Shown: in pieces, positions 1 through 10,321 of the stretch
Numbering within the stretch: position 1 is the stretch's first letter
Layout: each line of letters starts with the position of its first letter
From: an uncultured Chryseobacterium sp.
Lineage (GTDB): Bacteria > Bacteroidota > Bacteroidia > Flavobacteriales > Weeksellaceae
DNA: 64,000 nt
Direction: 5' to 3'
Assembly: GCA_913778505.1 (NCBI GenBank)
Contig: CAJYWD010000004.1
Coordinates: 90,433 to 154,432 of the forward strand
Notes under the pieces: generated by a model
Databases searched by the model: none
Seen by the model: the letters and a program-made list of their open reading frames with translations, nothing else
Told to the model about the DNA's origin: nothing
Program-made: the position numbers and the translations under genes

Positions 1-26
1 TAAGCATTAATTAAATATAAAATCAT

Positions 27-60
27 AATTCCTTCAGTTTTTACTTGAAGGAATTTTTTT
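27..60 (+). terminator. Rho-independent terminator of an upstream gene
   Basis: Inverted repeat AATTCCTTCA (27-36) / TGAAGGAATT (45-54) followed by a T run. It ends transcription of a gene lying before the window; the TAA at 1-3 may be that gene's stop codon, but this cannot be confirmed. Confidence 0.7.
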
Positions 61-85
61 TAAAGACCACTAAATTTAAAATCAT

Positions 86-93
86 TAGATTTG
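86..93 (+). promoter_or_regulatory. Candidate -7 box of the M13 peptidase gene
   Basis: TAGATTTG matches the Bacteroidota -7 consensus TAnnTTTG and lies 25 bp before the start codon. No clear TTTG is present at the expected -33 position, so the promoter is a motif match only. Confidence 0.4.
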
Positions 94-118
94 AATTACT
101 CTTAAAATAAATCTTTTA

Positions 119-2188
119 ATGAAAAAGTTCAGTATTTATCTCCTGACAGTAGGTGCTACATTTTACCTTGGCACTAATGTTATGGCTCAAAACAAAACCA
201 CCAATCAAAAAGCACAGTCCGGCACCGCTCAGGACGAAGGTCTTAACTTGTCGTACATGGACACCAGCGTTCGTCCGCAGGATGATTTCTACAATTACGT
301 GAACGGTGGCTGGATGAAAACAGCCGTGATTCCCTCCGATAAACCAAGCTGGGGTTCCTTCAACGCACTCAGAGAAGATGTAGATGTAGCTTCACTAAGT
401 ATCCTGAACAAAGTTCTTTCCGAGAAATTTGCACCCAATTCCGAAGGCGAAAAAATCCAGGCCTTGTACGGCACGTTCATCGATTGGAAAAAGCGCAACG
501 CTGAAGGCATCAGTCCGCTCAAATCTCAGTTGGCGAAAATCGATGCCATTAAAAATGTTCAGGATCTGCAAAAATATCTCATCCAGGCAACGCCTTCCGG
601 AGACAATCCTTTCTACAGCTGGCGCGTAGGTGCCGATATGAAAAATTCGGTGATGAATGCCGTCTATCTGGGCGGACCAAGTTTAGGTTTGGGTAAAGAT
701 TACTACCAAAAAGTCAATGAAGCTAACACCAAAACTTTGGCAGAATATAAAAATTACGTTACGAAACTGGAAACAGTTCTTGGCAATAAAAATCCGGAAG
801 AAACGGCGCAACAAATTGTTGATTTTGAGAAGAAATTAGCTCAAGACCTTCTGACTCTGGAGCAAGGCAGAGACGCAAATCTGCGATACAATCCCAAAAC
901 CGTAGATGAATTGAAATCTCTTGTGAAAAATGTCAATCTTCCTGTGTACTTGAAGGATGTGGGCGTCAATACGGATAAAGTCATTATTGGTGAGTTGAAA
1001 TATTACCAGAATATGGATTCCTGGATGACGGATCAGAACATCGGGCTCATCAAAGACTATATGAAGTACGACCTTCTGAACAACAATGCAGGAAACCTGG
1101 ATCAGAATCTGGACAACATTCGTTTTGATTTCTACTCCAAATATCTGCAAGGTCAGCAGGAACAGCGCTCGATGGAAAAACGTGGATTGGGCGTGGTAAA
1201 CGGCGTCCTGGGCGAAGCTTTCGGAAAATTATATGTCGAGAAGAACTTTCCTGCAGAAGCCAAGCAAAAAATGGAAACCTACGTAGATTACATCAAAAAA
1301 TCTTTCAAGCTCCATATCGAAAATCTGGATTGGATGTCGCCGGTGACCAAAGAAAAGGCATTGGAGAAATTGGCAAAATTCAAAGTAAAAATTGCCTATC
1401 CGGACAAGTGGAAGGATTATTCCAAATTGAATCTCAAGCTGGCTTCCAACGACGGCACTTACTTTAACAATCTGGAAAAAATCACAGAATGGAACTATGC
1501 GAAGAATTTGGATAAAGTCGGAAAACCTGTTGACAAAACAGAATGGGGAATGTCGCCACAGACGGTTAATGCTTATTACAGCTCGTCCAACAATGAGATT
1601 GTGTTTCCCGCCGCAATTTTGCAGCCGCCGTTTTTCAATTTCAAAGCTGATCCTGCGGTGAATTTTGGAGGCATCGGCGGAGTTATCGGTCACGAGATTT
1701 CTCACGGATTTGACGACAGCGGTTCCAGATTTGATGGAGACGGAAACCTGAACAACTGGTGGACGGAGAGCGACAGAAAAAACTTTGATGCAAAAGTTGG
1801 ACAGTTGGCAGCACAATATGACAAATATGAGCCCGTGAAAGGCAGTTTTGTGAACGGCAAATTCACAAGTGGTGAAAATATTGGTGACCTTGGCGGAATT
1901 AATGTGGCTTACACAGCGTTGCAGATGTATCTCAAGGATCATGGAAATCCTGGAAAAATCAGTGGATTGACGCAAGACCAAAGATTTTTTATGAGTTGGG
2001 CAACCGTATGGAGAACCAAATCTACGGACAAATACATGACCAACCAGGTGAAAACCGATCCACATTCGCCCGGTTATTACAGAAGTTTTGGACCTCTGGT
2101 GAATATGGATGCCTTCCAGAAAGCATTTGATGTTAAGCCAGGAGACAAATTGTATATCGCTCCTGAAAACAGAATTAAAATCTGGTAA
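119..2188 (+). CDS. Secreted M13 family zinc metallopeptidase (neprilysin/PepO type)
   Basis: A zinc endopeptidase that probably degrades peptides in the periplasm or at the surface. A signal peptide covers about residues 1-24, with AQ after the hydrophobic stretch. The zinc site HEISH is at residues 525-529 and the third ligand is Glu586 in ENIGDLGG; the substrate-binding NAYYSS motif precedes the zinc helix, as in neprilysin. The 689 residues fit the family's full length (about 670-700). It forms its own transcription unit between two terminators. The specific substrate cannot be read from the sequence. Confidence 0.95.
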   Translation: MKKFSIYLLTVGATFYLGTNVMAQNKTTNQKAQSGTAQDEGLNLSYMDTSVRPQDDFYNYVNGGWMKTAVIPSDKPSWGSFNALREDVDVASLSILNKVLSEKFAPNSEGEKIQALYGTFIDWKKRNAEGISPLKSQLAKIDAIKNVQDLQKYLIQATPSGDNPFYSWRVGADMKNSVMNAVYLGGPSLGLGKDYYQKVNEANTKTLAEYKNYVTKLETVLGNKNPEETAQQIVDFEKKLAQDLLTLEQGRDANLRYNPKTVDELKSLVKNVNLPVYLKDVGVNTDKVIIGELKYYQNMDSWMTDQNIGLIKDYMKYDLLNNNAGNLDQNLDNIRFDFYSKYLQGQQEQRSMEKRGLGVVNGVLGEAFGKLYVEKNFPAEAKQKMETYVDYIKKSFKLHIENLDWMSPVTKEKALEKLAKFKVKIAYPDKWKDYSKLNLKLASNDGTYFNNLEKITEWNYAKNLDKVGKPVDKTEWGMSPQTVNAYYSSSNNEIVFPAAILQPPFFNFKADPAVNFGGIGGVIGHEISHGFDDSGSRFDGDGNLNNWWTESDRKNFDAKVGQLAAQYDKYEPVKGSFVNGKFTSGENIGDLGGINVAYTALQMYLKDHGNPGKISGLTQDQRFFMSWATVWRTKSTDKYMTNQVKTDPHSPGYYRSFGPLVNMDAFQKAFDVKPGDKLYIAPENRIKIW

Positions 2189-2191
2189 CTA

Positions 2192-2224
2192 AAAAGCCTT
2201 CAGACCGTAATCTGAAGGCTTTTC
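2192..2224 (+). terminator. Terminator after the M13 peptidase
   Basis: Perfect stem AAGCCTTCAGA / TCTGAAGGCTT with a 6-nt loop and T tail directly after the stop codon. Confidence 0.85.
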
Positions 2225-2278
2225 AATTAACTAACTATTTAACTTAATATCACAACATCAAAAATCGTGCTAAACTTG

Positions 2279-2308
2279 TTGTTATTCTAAAAATAATTTT
2301 TAACTTCG
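2279..2308 (+). promoter_or_regulatory. Candidate rpoN promoter
   Basis: TTG (2279-2281), 19 bp, then TAACTTCG (2301-2308) fits the spacing of the Bacteroidota -33/-7 promoter with one mismatch in the -7 box. It lies 34 bp before the start codon. Confidence 0.5.
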
Positions 2309-2341
2309 TAAAAATTAATTCAATTATTAATTCACTAAACT

Positions 2342-3805
2342 ATGCTAAAGCAAAATCTACAGCTTAAACTCGGTCAGAAACTGGCACCACAGCAAATCCA
2401 GCTGATGAAGCTTATCCAGCTTCACACACTGGAATTTGAGGAGGAACTGGAAAGAGAACTGGAGGAAAATCCGGCTTTAGAAAAAGTAGCCGATGAAAAT
2501 GCTGAGGAAGAATACTCCAAAGCGGATGAAGAATATGAAAACGAAGGCAGCGAAAGCATAGAAACCGATTTTGATGTTGATGAATATCTTTATGATGATG
2601 AGCCGAGCTACAAAACTGCAAGCAGCAACTACTCGGCGGATGATGAGGAATTTGACAATCAATCACTGCTTACAGAAGGCCAGACGCTGTACGATTATCT
2701 TTTGGAGCAAATCCGATTATCCAATATTGAGGATGAGGATCTGAAAATCGCTGAGTATATCATAGGAAATCTGGACACAGACGGCTATCTGAGAAGAGAA
2801 TTGAAATCTATTGTGGACGATCTTGCATTTTCACAAGGCGTATACACCACGATAGAAAAAGTGACGGACATCCTGGAAAATTACGTTCAGAAACTGGATC
2901 CTCCGGGTGTGGGCGCACGCGACCTTAGAGAATGCCTTCTCTTGCAGATCGAGAAAAAAGTGAGCTCCAACCCGTCCATTATTTTGGCAGGAAACATTCT
3001 CAGAAATCAGTTTGATGCACTTGCGAATAAACATTACAACAAAATTCTTCAGAAATACGACATCGAAGAAGAAGACCTCAAATACGCTCTGGACGAAATT
3101 TCCAGATTGTCTCCAAAAGTTGGCGGTAATTTCGATACGCAGACGATTACCATCAACCAGGAAATTATTCCAGACTTTGTGATCCAGATCAAAGACAACC
3201 AGGTCATCCCTTCCCTAAACAACAAAAACGCACCAACACTGCGCGTTTCCGATGAATACAAAGAAATCCTTTCTACTTATTCGCATGATAAGAAATCTGC
3301 GGAACACAAGCAGGCTGCATTATTTATCAAACAGAAACTGGATGCTGCCAAGTGGTACATTGATGCTATTAATCAGAGACAAAATACACTTCTTCAAACC
3401 ATTACAGCCATTGTAAAACTTCAGAAAGATTACTTCCTGACCGGCGATGAGAAAAACATCAAACCAATGATTCTGAAAGATGTGGCCGATATTACAGGTT
3501 TTGACATCTCGACAATTTCCCGGGTGGTAAAAAGTAAATACGCCGACACCCCGAACGGGATTGTTTATCTGAAAAACCTCTTCTCGGATTCATTGACCAA
3601 TGATGACGGCGAGGAAGTATCCACTAAGGAAATCAAACAGCATTTGCAGGAAGCCATTGATAAGGAAAACAAGCGAAAACCATATACAGATGATGCTCTT
3701 GTAGGAATCCTGAAGGAAAAAGGCTACAATATCGCAAGGCGAACGATTGCAAAATACCGCGAACAACTTAACATCCCGGTTGCCAGACTCCGCAAAGAAT
3801 TATAG
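2342..3805 (+). CDS. rpoN: RNA polymerase sigma-54 factor
   Basis: The alternative sigma factor that directs RNA polymerase to -24/-12 promoters and needs an AAA+ activator. The glutamine- and leucine-rich region I is at residues 3-50. The highly acidic region II (about 50-105) is followed by the core-binding and DNA-binding domains. The RpoN box is present near the C terminus as ARRTIAKYRE (consensus ARRTVAKYRE). The 487 residues are a normal length. It stands alone between terminators; no activator gene or clear -24/-12 promoter was noticed in the window. Confidence 0.97.
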   Translation: MLKQNLQLKLGQKLAPQQIQLMKLIQLHTLEFEEELERELEENPALEKVADENAEEEYSKADEEYENEGSESIETDFDVDEYLYDDEPSYKTASSNYSADDEEFDNQSLLTEGQTLYDYLLEQIRLSNIEDEDLKIAEYIIGNLDTDGYLRRELKSIVDDLAFSQGVYTTIEKVTDILENYVQKLDPPGVGARDLRECLLLQIEKKVSSNPSIILAGNILRNQFDALANKHYNKILQKYDIEEEDLKYALDEISRLSPKVGGNFDTQTITINQEIIPDFVIQIKDNQVIPSLNNKNAPTLRVSDEYKEILSTYSHDKKSAEHKQAALFIKQKLDAAKWYIDAINQRQNTLLQTITAIVKLQKDYFLTGDEKNIKPMILKDVADITGFDISTISRVVKSKYADTPNGIVYLKNLFSDSLTNDDGEEVSTKEIKQHLQEAIDKENKRKPYTDDALVGILKEKGYNIARRTIAKYREQLNIPVARLRKEL

Positions 3806-3808
3806 CAG

Positions 3809-3835
3809 AATCCCGAATCATTTCGGGATTTTTTT
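3809..3835 (+). terminator. Terminator after rpoN
   Basis: Stem AATCCCGA / TCGGGATT with a short loop and a run of T, starting 4 nt after the stop codon. Confidence 0.8.
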
Positions 3836-3948
3836 GACTAAAACTGTACATTGTGGAATTATCTTTATGGAAAACCCAACACTATTTAGAAACATTACAA
3901 ACTATATTTTTGTGATATTTCTCAATATGAGTACAGTCAGTTATTTTC

Positions 3949-3956
3949 TAAATTTG
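3949..3956 (+). promoter_or_regulatory. Candidate -7 box of the sdhCAB operon
   Basis: TAAATTTG fully matches TAnnTTTG and lies 25 bp before the sdhC start codon. No TTTG is seen at -33. Confidence 0.5.
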
Positions 3957-3981
3957 TGAAAATTCAAACAACAACAGAATT

Positions 3982-4641
3982 ATGGCAGGTATTACGTCTT
4001 CTATCGGGAGAAAATATGCTATGGCACTTTCAGCAATGTTTCTGCTGATATTTTTGGTGATGCACCTTTCCGTTAATTTATTATCATTATTCGGACAGAC
4101 TGCGTACAATAACGCCTCTCAGTTTATGGGATATAATCCCTTGATTCAATTTTTGATGCAGCCTGTTCTGATGGTAGCGGTCATTTTCCACTTCGTGATG
4201 GGATTTGTACTGGAGATCAGAAATAACAAAGCGCGTCCTATCAAGTATGCGATGAACAAAGGAGAAGCCAACTCCACTTGGATGTCCAGAAATATGATTA
4301 TCAGTGGTGCAGTGATCCTGGCGTTCCTGGGCCTACACATGTATGACTTTTGGTATCACGAGATGAATTACAAGTACATCGAGGGTCTTCCGGTAGAGGA
4401 AAACCGTTTCTGGGGAGACTTGCATAACAAGTTCGGAAGCATCTGGAGAGTGGCACTTTATGTCATTTCATTTGTGCTTCTAGGGCTTCACCTGGCGCAT
4501 GGATTCCAGTCGTCTTTCCAGTCTATTGGTGCAAGACATCCCAAGTACACGCCGTTTATCAAGGCATTTGGAAACTGGTATTCTGTATTGATTCCGCTGG
4601 GATTCATCATCATTGCTATTTATCACTTCGTTACTCAATAA
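3982..4641 (+). CDS. sdhC: Succinate dehydrogenase cytochrome b558 subunit
   Basis: The membrane anchor of succinate dehydrogenase, which binds diheme b and passes electrons from succinate to menaquinone. At 219 residues with five predicted membrane helices it is the single-subunit b558 type found in Bacteroidota, Bacillus and epsilon-proteobacteria. Several helix histidines that could ligate heme are visible (VMHLSV, FHFVMG, LGLHMYD, GLHLAHG). First gene of a three-gene operon, 13 nt before sdhA. Confidence 0.95.
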   Translation: MAGITSSIGRKYAMALSAMFLLIFLVMHLSVNLLSLFGQTAYNNASQFMGYNPLIQFLMQPVLMVAVIFHFVMGFVLEIRNNKARPIKYAMNKGEANSTWMSRNMIISGAVILAFLGLHMYDFWYHEMNYKYIEGLPVEENRFWGDLHNKFGSIWRVALYVISFVLLGLHLAHGFQSSFQSIGARHPKYTPFIKAFGNWYSVLIPLGFIIIAIYHFVTQ

Positions 4642-4654
4642 TAAAAAGTAGATT

Positions 4655-6664
4655 ATGAGTTTAGATTCAAAAATTCCTCACGGTCCATTGAAGGACAAAT
4701 GGAAAAATCATAAAGACCACATGAACCTGGTGGCTCCAAACAACCGGGATAAAATAGATATCATCATCGTTGGAACAGGATTAGCCGGTGGTTCTGCCGC
4801 TGCGACTCTAGCCGAGCAAGGCTATAATGTAAAAGCGTTCTGCTATCAGGACTCTCCAAGAAGAGCACACTCTATTGCGGCGCAAGGTGGTATCAATGCG
4901 GCTAAGAATTATCAGGGTGATGGTGATTCTACTTACAGATTATTCTATGACACTATTAAAGGTGGCGATTATCGTGCAAGAGAGGCCAACGTTTACAGAT
5001 TAGCGGAAGTCTCTGCCAATATTATCGACCAATGTGTAGCACAAGGTGTTCCTTTCGGTAGAGAATATGGCGGACAATTGGATAACCGTTCATTTGGTGG
5101 AGTTCAGGTAAAAAGAACCTTCTACGCAAAAGGACAAACCGGACAACAGTTGTTGTTAGGTGCCTATTCTGCAATGAGCCGACAAATCGGGAAAGGCAGA
5201 ATCAAAATGTACAACCGTCACGAGATGATGGATCTTGTTATTGTAGACGGAAAAGCGCGGGGCATCATCGCCAGAAACCTGGTAACAGGCGAAATCGAAA
5301 GACATTCTGCTCACGCAGTAGTTATAGCTTCGGGAGGTTACGGAAACGTCTATTTCCTGTCTACCAACGCCATGGGTTCTAACGTTTCTGCAGCCTGGAA
5401 AATCCATAAAAAAGGAGCCTATTTTGCGAATCCTTGTTATGTACAGATTCACCCGACTTGTATTCCGGTTCACGGAACACAGCAGTCTAAATTGACTTTG
5501 ATGTCGGAATCGCTTAGAAACTCGGGAAGAATCTGGGTTCCTAAGAAAATTGAAGATGCTGTAGCCATCCGTGAAGGAAAACTGCGAGCAGAAAACATCA
5601 AAGAAGAAGACAGAGATTACTATCTGGAAAGAAGATATCCCGCGTTCGGAAACCTCGTTCCTAGAGACGTGGCGTCCAGAGCCGGAAAAGAACGTTGCGA
5701 TGCCGGTTTCGGAATCGAAAATAACGATACGAAAGAAGGCGTGTTCCTGGATTTCTCAACAGAGATTATGAAGAAAGGTAAGGAAGCCGCTATCGAAAAA
5801 CATATTCATAATCCTACTGATCAGCAGATTTATGATCTCGGCAAGAAATGGGTGGAGGAGAAATACGGAAATCTTTTCCAGATGTATGAAAAGATTACTG
5901 CTGATGATCCGTACAAAACACCAATGAAGATCTATCCTGCAGTACACTATACCATGGGTGGTGTTTGGGTAGATTATAATTTACAATCTACGATTCCTGG
6001 ATGTTTCGTGATTGGAGAAGCCAATTTCTCAGACCACGGTGCCAACAGATTGGGAGCTTCAGCTTTGATGCAAGGTCTGGCAGACGGATATTTTGTTCTT
6101 CCTTATACCATTGCAGATTATCTTTCTGCCGACATCAGAACGGGAACAATCCCTACTAATTCTGAAGCATTTGATTCTGCCGAAAAAGACATCAAGGAAA
6201 AAATTAATTTCTTCCTGACTAATAAAGGCACGCATTCCGTAGACCACTTCCACAAACAATTGGGACACATTATGTGGAACAAGGTAGGAATGGGAAGAAC
6301 GCCTGAAGGTCTGAGAGAAGCGATCAGAGAAATCGAGGACGTGAGAAAAGACTTCTGGCAGAATGTAAAAGTGCCTGGTGATGCAGACAACCTGAATCCT
6401 GAGTTAGAAAAAGCATTCAGAGTCGCTGACTTCCTGGAGCTGGGACAGCTTATGGCTATCGATGCGCTCAACAGAAACGAATCTTGCGGCGGACATTTCC
6501 GTGAAGACCACTCCACTCCGGACGGTGAAGCAGAACGTGACGATGTGAATTACAAATACGTTGCTGCCTGGGAATATAAAGGTGCCGACATCAATCAGGA
6601 AGTGATGCACAAAGAGGAATTGGTGTACGAGAACATAGAAGTTAAAGCAAGAAGTTACAAATAA
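4655..6664 (+). CDS. sdhA: Succinate dehydrogenase/fumarate reductase flavoprotein subunit
   Basis: The catalytic subunit with covalently bound FAD that oxidises succinate to fumarate. The dinucleotide-binding motif [10 protein letters not shown] is near residue 40, followed by [11 protein letters not shown], whose histidine is the expected FAD attachment site. HPTCIP and RDVASR carry the usual catalytic and substrate-binding residues. At 669 residues it has the length of the b558-associated form rather than the 580-residue E. coli SdhA. It lies between sdhC and sdhB on the same strand. Confidence 0.97.
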   Translation: MSLDSKIPHGPLKDKWKNHKDHMNLVAPNNRDKIDIIIVGTGLAGGSAAATLAEQGYNVKAFCYQDSPRRAHSIAAQGGINAAKNYQGDGDSTYRLFYDTIKGGDYRAREANVYRLAEVSANIIDQCVAQGVPFGREYGGQLDNRSFGGVQVKRTFYAKGQTGQQLLLGAYSAMSRQIGKGRIKMYNRHEMMDLVIVDGKARGIIARNLVTGEIERHSAHAVVIASGGYGNVYFLSTNAMGSNVSAAWKIHKKGAYFANPCYVQIHPTCIPVHGTQQSKLTLMSESLRNSGRIWVPKKIEDAVAIREGKLRAENIKEEDRDYYLERRYPAFGNLVPRDVASRAGKERCDAGFGIENNDTKEGVFLDFSTEIMKKGKEAAIEKHIHNPTDQQIYDLGKKWVEEKYGNLFQMYEKITADDPYKTPMKIYPAVHYTMGGVWVDYNLQSTIPGCFVIGEANFSDHGANRLGASALMQGLADGYFVLPYTIADYLSADIRTGTIPTNSEAFDSAEKDIKEKINFFLTNKGTHSVDHFHKQLGHIMWNKVGMGRTPEGLREAIREIEDVRKDFWQNVKVPGDADNLNPELEKAFRVADFLELGQLMAIDALNRNESCGGHFREDHSTPDGEAERDDVNYKYVAAWEYKGADINQEVMHKEELVYENIEVKARSYK

Positions 6665-6687
6665 TCTCCATTCAAAAATATATAAAA

Positions 6688-7461
6688 ATGAGTGCAAAAA
6701 AAGGCTTAAATCTTACGCTGAAAATTTGGAGACAAAAAAATAATAAGTCGAAAGGACAATTCGATACCTATAAAATTTCTGATGTTTCTACGGATTCTTC
6801 ATTCCTGGAAATGCTGGATATCCTGAACGAACAGCTCATTAACGAAGGTAAAGACCCTGTTGCTTTCGACCACGATTGCCGTGAAGGGATCTGCGGAATG
6901 TGTTCGCTTTACATCAACGGTAGAGCACACGGTCCGGATACAGGGATCACAACTTGTCAGTTGCATATGCGTCATTTCAAAGACGGCGAAACCATCCACA
7001 TCGAACCTTGGAGAAGTGCCGCTTTCCCGGTAATCAAGGATTTGGTGGTAGACAGAAGCGCTTTCGACAGAGTGATGGCTGCGGGCGGATTCGTGTCTGT
7101 GAACACTTCCGGAAATACTTTGGATGCCAATGCCATTCCTGTTCCGAAAGAAGATGCAGACAAAGCGATGGACGCAGCTGCTTGTATCGGTTGTGGCGCT
7201 TGTGTGGCTTCTTGTAAGAACGGTTCTGCAATGCTATTTGTTGGTGCAAAAGTTTCTCAGTTCGCATTATTGCCACAGGGCCGTGTAGAGGCAAAAAGAA
7301 GAGTTCTGAATATGGTGAAGGCTATGGACGAAGAAGGTTTCGGAAACTGCTCCAACACCGGTGCTTGCGAGGTAGAATGTCCGAAAGGAATTTCTTTAGA
7401 GAACATCGCAAGAATGAACAGAGAATATGCCGTTGCTAATCTTGCTACAGCTAATTCTTAA
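6688..7461 (+). CDS. sdhB: Succinate dehydrogenase iron-sulfur subunit
   Basis: Carries electrons from FAD to the membrane subunit through three iron-sulfur clusters. The [2Fe-2S] ligands are Cys64, Cys69, Cys72 and Cys90. A CxxCxxCxxxC set sits at 166-176 and the last set is Cys221, Cys227 and Cys231 (CP). The 257 residues are normal for the family. It is the last gene of sdhCAB, 23 nt after sdhA, and is followed by a strong terminator. Confidence 0.97.
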   Translation: MSAKKGLNLTLKIWRQKNNKSKGQFDTYKISDVSTDSSFLEMLDILNEQLINEGKDPVAFDHDCREGICGMCSLYINGRAHGPDTGITTCQLHMRHFKDGETIHIEPWRSAAFPVIKDLVVDRSAFDRVMAAGGFVSVNTSGNTLDANAIPVPKEDADKAMDAAACIGCGACVASCKNGSAMLFVGAKVSQFALLPQGRVEAKRRVLNMVKAMDEEGFGNCSNTGACEVECPKGISLENIARMNREYAVANLATANS

Positions 7462-7505
7462 TATTAGAAAATAGATTTAAGAACCTGGAATTTTTTTAAA
7501 ATATA

Positions 7506-7535
7506 AAACCGATTGAATCCCAATCGGTTTTTTTT
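7506..7535 (+). terminator. Terminator of the sdhCAB operon
   Basis: Perfect 10-bp stem AAACCGATTG / CAATCGGTTT with a 5-nt loop and at least five further T. Confidence 0.9.
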
Positions 7536-7624
7536 ATTTGGGCCACTTTTCCGCCTTCCGCTCCTCAACATAACGAAGTGGTGACGGAGTCAACCTCAAG
7601 AATCTAGATTTCTACGAAATGACA
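7536..7624. repeat. Decayed composite intergenic repeat
   Basis: Starts ATTTGGGC and continues with a pyrimidine-rich stretch resembling the start of the element at 63421. CCACTT/AAGTGG can pair inside it. It ends with AGATTTCTACGAAATGACA (7606-7624), which differs by a few bases from one arm of the 19-bp inverted repeat seen at 28317, 32077 and 63589. The order of the two parts is the same as at 63421-63642. Confidence 0.45.
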
Positions 7625-7679
7625 AAATAATGTCTAATAATCATCTGAAAATTTGAAAAATCTGCGAGAAAAAAATGGC

Positions 7680-7916
7680 TTACAAATCAAAAACGCTCGG
7701 TCTTTTAGTAATGATACAATCCTTAACCCAGAGCATAAAAGCCAAACCAAGGTAAAACAGGAAGAAAATCCCGGCCGTAGCAAACGTAGAATAGATAAAG
7801 AAAACACGCAGTTTGGAAACCGGAATTCCTAGCTTGGTGCCGTACCTTGTGAGTACTCCAAACCATTCCCGTTCCATTTTGTGGCGCATTCCGCTGATGG
7901 CTTTTGGCTCTTCCAT
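7680..7916 (-). CDS. PspC domain membrane protein
   Basis: A small envelope-stress type membrane protein of 78 residues. It has a short soluble part with WFGVLTRYGTKLGIP typical of PspC domains and one long hydrophobic segment in the C-terminal half. The chosen ATG at 7916 lies 5 nt after the stop codon of the DUF2851 gene; an upstream ATG at 7970 would add 18 residues that overlap that gene and look unlike PspC. The pair DUF2851-PspC is probably co-transcribed. PspC proteins sense or transmit membrane stress, but the role here is inferred. Confidence 0.8.
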   Translation of the reverse strand: MEEPKAISGMRHKMEREWFGVLTRYGTKLGIPVSKLRVFFIYSTFATAGIFFLFYLGLAFMLWVKDCIITKRPSVFDL

Positions 7917-7921
7917 TGTGA

Positions 7922-9190
7922 TTAATTTTCCGTTTTCAGAAGCTGAAAACCTATGCTGCAATTTAAGCATTTTTTCGGAGTGCAGAATAATTTGTACTGG
8001 TAAAGAAAAGCCTGCGTCTGCAAGGCATTTTCAAAGCGGATGCCCAGCTGCTTCCATTCTTCCAGAACTGAATTTTTCTCCGGTTTCATTTGCTTGTAGA
8101 ATTCGAAAATTTCATCCACAATTTCGGGATTATGATTTTTGTGATAAAAGTATTTCAGCGGCAAAATGGTGTTGATAATAATCAATTCGACAAAATCCTG
8201 ACTGAGATATTTCTTCGCAACAACAGAGGAAAATTTCCCAAAATTAAAGCGGTTGTCCCAATATTCCTAAGCTTTGACATCTTCAAAGATTTTATAAAAA
8301 TCATCAATCGATTTGGCATCAATCAATTTTGAAAAAAGATTGGGTTGAGAATGATAAAGGTTGGCCAATTGCGACAATCTAATGGTTGGAAAATTGGGTG
8401 GCCGAAGTTTTGAAAATTTCGGATGAATCCGAAAATCTGATATATTGAATTTAACTTTCAGAAACTCGAATTCGCGTTTCCAGATTTGCATTATTTCATC
8501 TTTTGACACCTCCAAAAATCCACATATTCCAAAGAACAATGCTTCCAAGTGAATATCATTTTGCTTGATTTTCTGAACCACGGAAAAATCGAGACTTTCT
8601 GCCAATTGAAGAAAAATATCGGCGTTCACTTTCAATCCAAATGTATATACCAGATTTTGAAATAAAACGGCTTCGTAATTATTCTGATTTTTGACAAGCG
8701 ATTCCTGAAGGATTTGAGCTTTTTCCTCTAACTTTTTCAGCAAGACAGTTTCTTCAAAAAACAGAGGAATCTTTTTCTCGTCAAACAAATCTTCACACGC
8801 AATAAAAGAATGCTCTGCTTTAAGATTTTGATGTTTCTTAATTAATCCTTCGTCAATGTAATTTTTAAGCTCCAGCGTCGGGATATTGTGTTGTTCTAAT
8901 TCAGGTATTTCACAGTCGTTGATATAGACAGCGTGAAGAATGAGGTTTCCGAACTCCGGATTACCGGAATGGTTGTGAAAAAACCAATCGGAAGCTTTCG
9001 TATGAATCTCAATATTTCCGGCGAAAATGATGTCATCAATCTTGATTCTGGCAAAAAGAAAATCCGGGCCGGAATTTTTATTCCATTCTCCAAATTCTAA
9101 AACATCAATGATTCTTCCGTCCGTGGAGATAAAATCAAAATTCAGAAATTTCTTGTAATTCCAGATGTACTGTAATATTTCTTCGCTCAT
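7922..9190 (-). pseudogene. DUF2851 family protein gene interrupted by an in-frame amber codon
   Basis: The reading frame is intact from the ATG at 9190 to TAA at 7922-7924, except for one TAG at 8267-8269 after about 307 codons. Both sides are DUF2851: the N-terminal part has YIWNYKKF, NSGPDF, GNIEIH and IPTLELKNY; after the stop comes EYWDNRFNFGK and later a Cys-rich tail with CLNC. The combined length of about 422 codons is the usual family length, so a single base change created the stop rather than a frameshift. A TTG at 9217 could add nine residues. Function of the family is unknown. It could also be a sequencing error or a recent mutation. Confidence 0.8.
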
Positions 9191-9223
9191 TTGTGTTGCT
9201 TTTTCGAGTTTGTTCAAAGAAAA

Positions 9224-9240
9224 AAACCCTGTCAGGGTTT
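9224..9240. repeat. Short perfect palindrome
   Basis: AAACCCTG-T-CAGGGTTT, a 17-bp palindrome in the spacer upstream of the DUF2851 gene. It has no T tail in the direction of the upstream gene, so it looks like a small repeat more than a terminator. The rest of the 9218-9407 spacer holds a CTCCGCTC word (9318-9325) related to the element at 10322 and nothing else recognised. Confidence 0.4.
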
Positions 9241-9407
9241 GAGATAATGGAAGGATTACGTTATAGAAATATTTTGAATGCGGTCTGCGAAGTTTTTAAT
9301 TAGTAACGGAAAACAGCATCACTCCGCTCCGTTTGATATTTCTAATATTACAGATCATATTCGATTGATCACTCTGAACGACGTTGGAAACCTCTAAATT
9401 TTTAAGT

Positions 9408-10208
9408 TTATTTCTTATAAATCGGCGTTCGTTTCGCAAGGTAATCTAACGTAGTTTTATACGCATTTTCGTAAGGCCAGAAGGAATTATGATTCTGTGT
9501 AAAAAGATTATCACCGTTGATAGAAAAAATATTCATCGTGATGCTGGTGTTATAATTCTGATACGTGGTAGAAGATGATGAGCCTGTAGAATTAACTTTG
9601 GCGCCGCCGTTTTTCTGCGAAACATTGGTATTCGCACTGCCGTAATTAGAAGTGTAAGTATTGGTCTTTTCGATAGAAACCATGCCGCTTACGACATATT
9701 CTACATTCAGGATGTGTGCAATCTCGCCCATCGTGAAACCTTGCATATTGCTTTCGTTGATGCCGGCTTTATACAATAGCGCGTTGGTCTCCGTCGGATC
9801 CTGGAATTTGAGATTCTGCTTTTTGGAATTGAAAATAGTGTAAGTTTCCTGCTGGATCTTCTTGGTCATTGCCTCATTGCTTTTTTCCTGGTCTCTCACA
9901 TAGCTAAACGGTAAAATGGCAACTCTGTTCTTGTAATCACCGGTTTGAGCGACTTTCGAAGTATTGCTGGCATCATTCAGATACTCAATTCGGCCGGAGG
10001 AAAATGTGATTTTGGAAATATCCTTTTTGCTGAGTGTGTATTCCAAAGTTTCATTCTGATGAACGAAGGTAATGTCATTGGGATGATATTTCACGACTTT
10101 TCCGCGGAGCTCGCTGCCGTCCGTCATTGTAACCGTATCGGTTTGAGAAAATGCTAAAAGACCGATGAATAAAAGAAAGATGGTTAAAAAATGTTTTTTG
10201 ATTCTCAT
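9408..10208 (-). CDS. Secreted protein with a CsgG/TolB-N-like domain, function unknown
   Basis: 266 residues with a signal peptide ending near residue 22 (LLAFSQT). The N-terminal part reads like a small beta domain about a 'DG...GKV' turn (VTMTDGSELRGKVVKY). From about residue 93, VAILPF followed by an amphipathic stretch and GEIAHILNVEYVVSGMV resembles the periplasmic CsgG/TolB-N fold, where VAVLPF and YVVxG strands recur. The middle-to-late part is rich in Ser, Thr and Asn. It is monocistronic between two spacers. The fold resemblance is an inference; no function is claimed. Confidence 0.6.
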   Translation of the reverse strand: MRIKKHFLTIFLLFIGLLAFSQTDTVTMTDGSELRGKVVKYHPNDITFVHQNETLEYTLSKKDISKITFSSGRIEYLNDASNTSKVAQTGDYKNRVAILPFSYVRDQEKSNEAMTKKIQQETYTIFNSKKQNLKFQDPTETNALLYKAGINESNMQGFTMGEIAHILNVEYVVSGMVSIEKTNTYTSNYGSANTNVSQKNGGAKVNSTGSSSSTTYQNYNTSITMNIFSINGDNLFTQNHNSFWPYENAYKTTLDYLAKRTPIYKK

Positions 10209-10321
10209 AACGTTGTGCTTTTTGGTGATTCAATAAATTATCAGAAATATTTTTACCCTAATTTATAAAATAATTGTCAAAAAAAACATCAATGTTCAGA
10301 TAATTATGAGTTATTCTAAAA

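Noticed and set aside
1229..2065. 278-codon open frame opposite the M13 peptidase
   Set aside because: Shadow of the conserved gene; no motifs.
8186..8266. Frameshift in the DUF2851 gene
   Set aside because: Translation through the stop stays in the same frame and gives the expected EYWDNRFNFGK; a single base change explains it.
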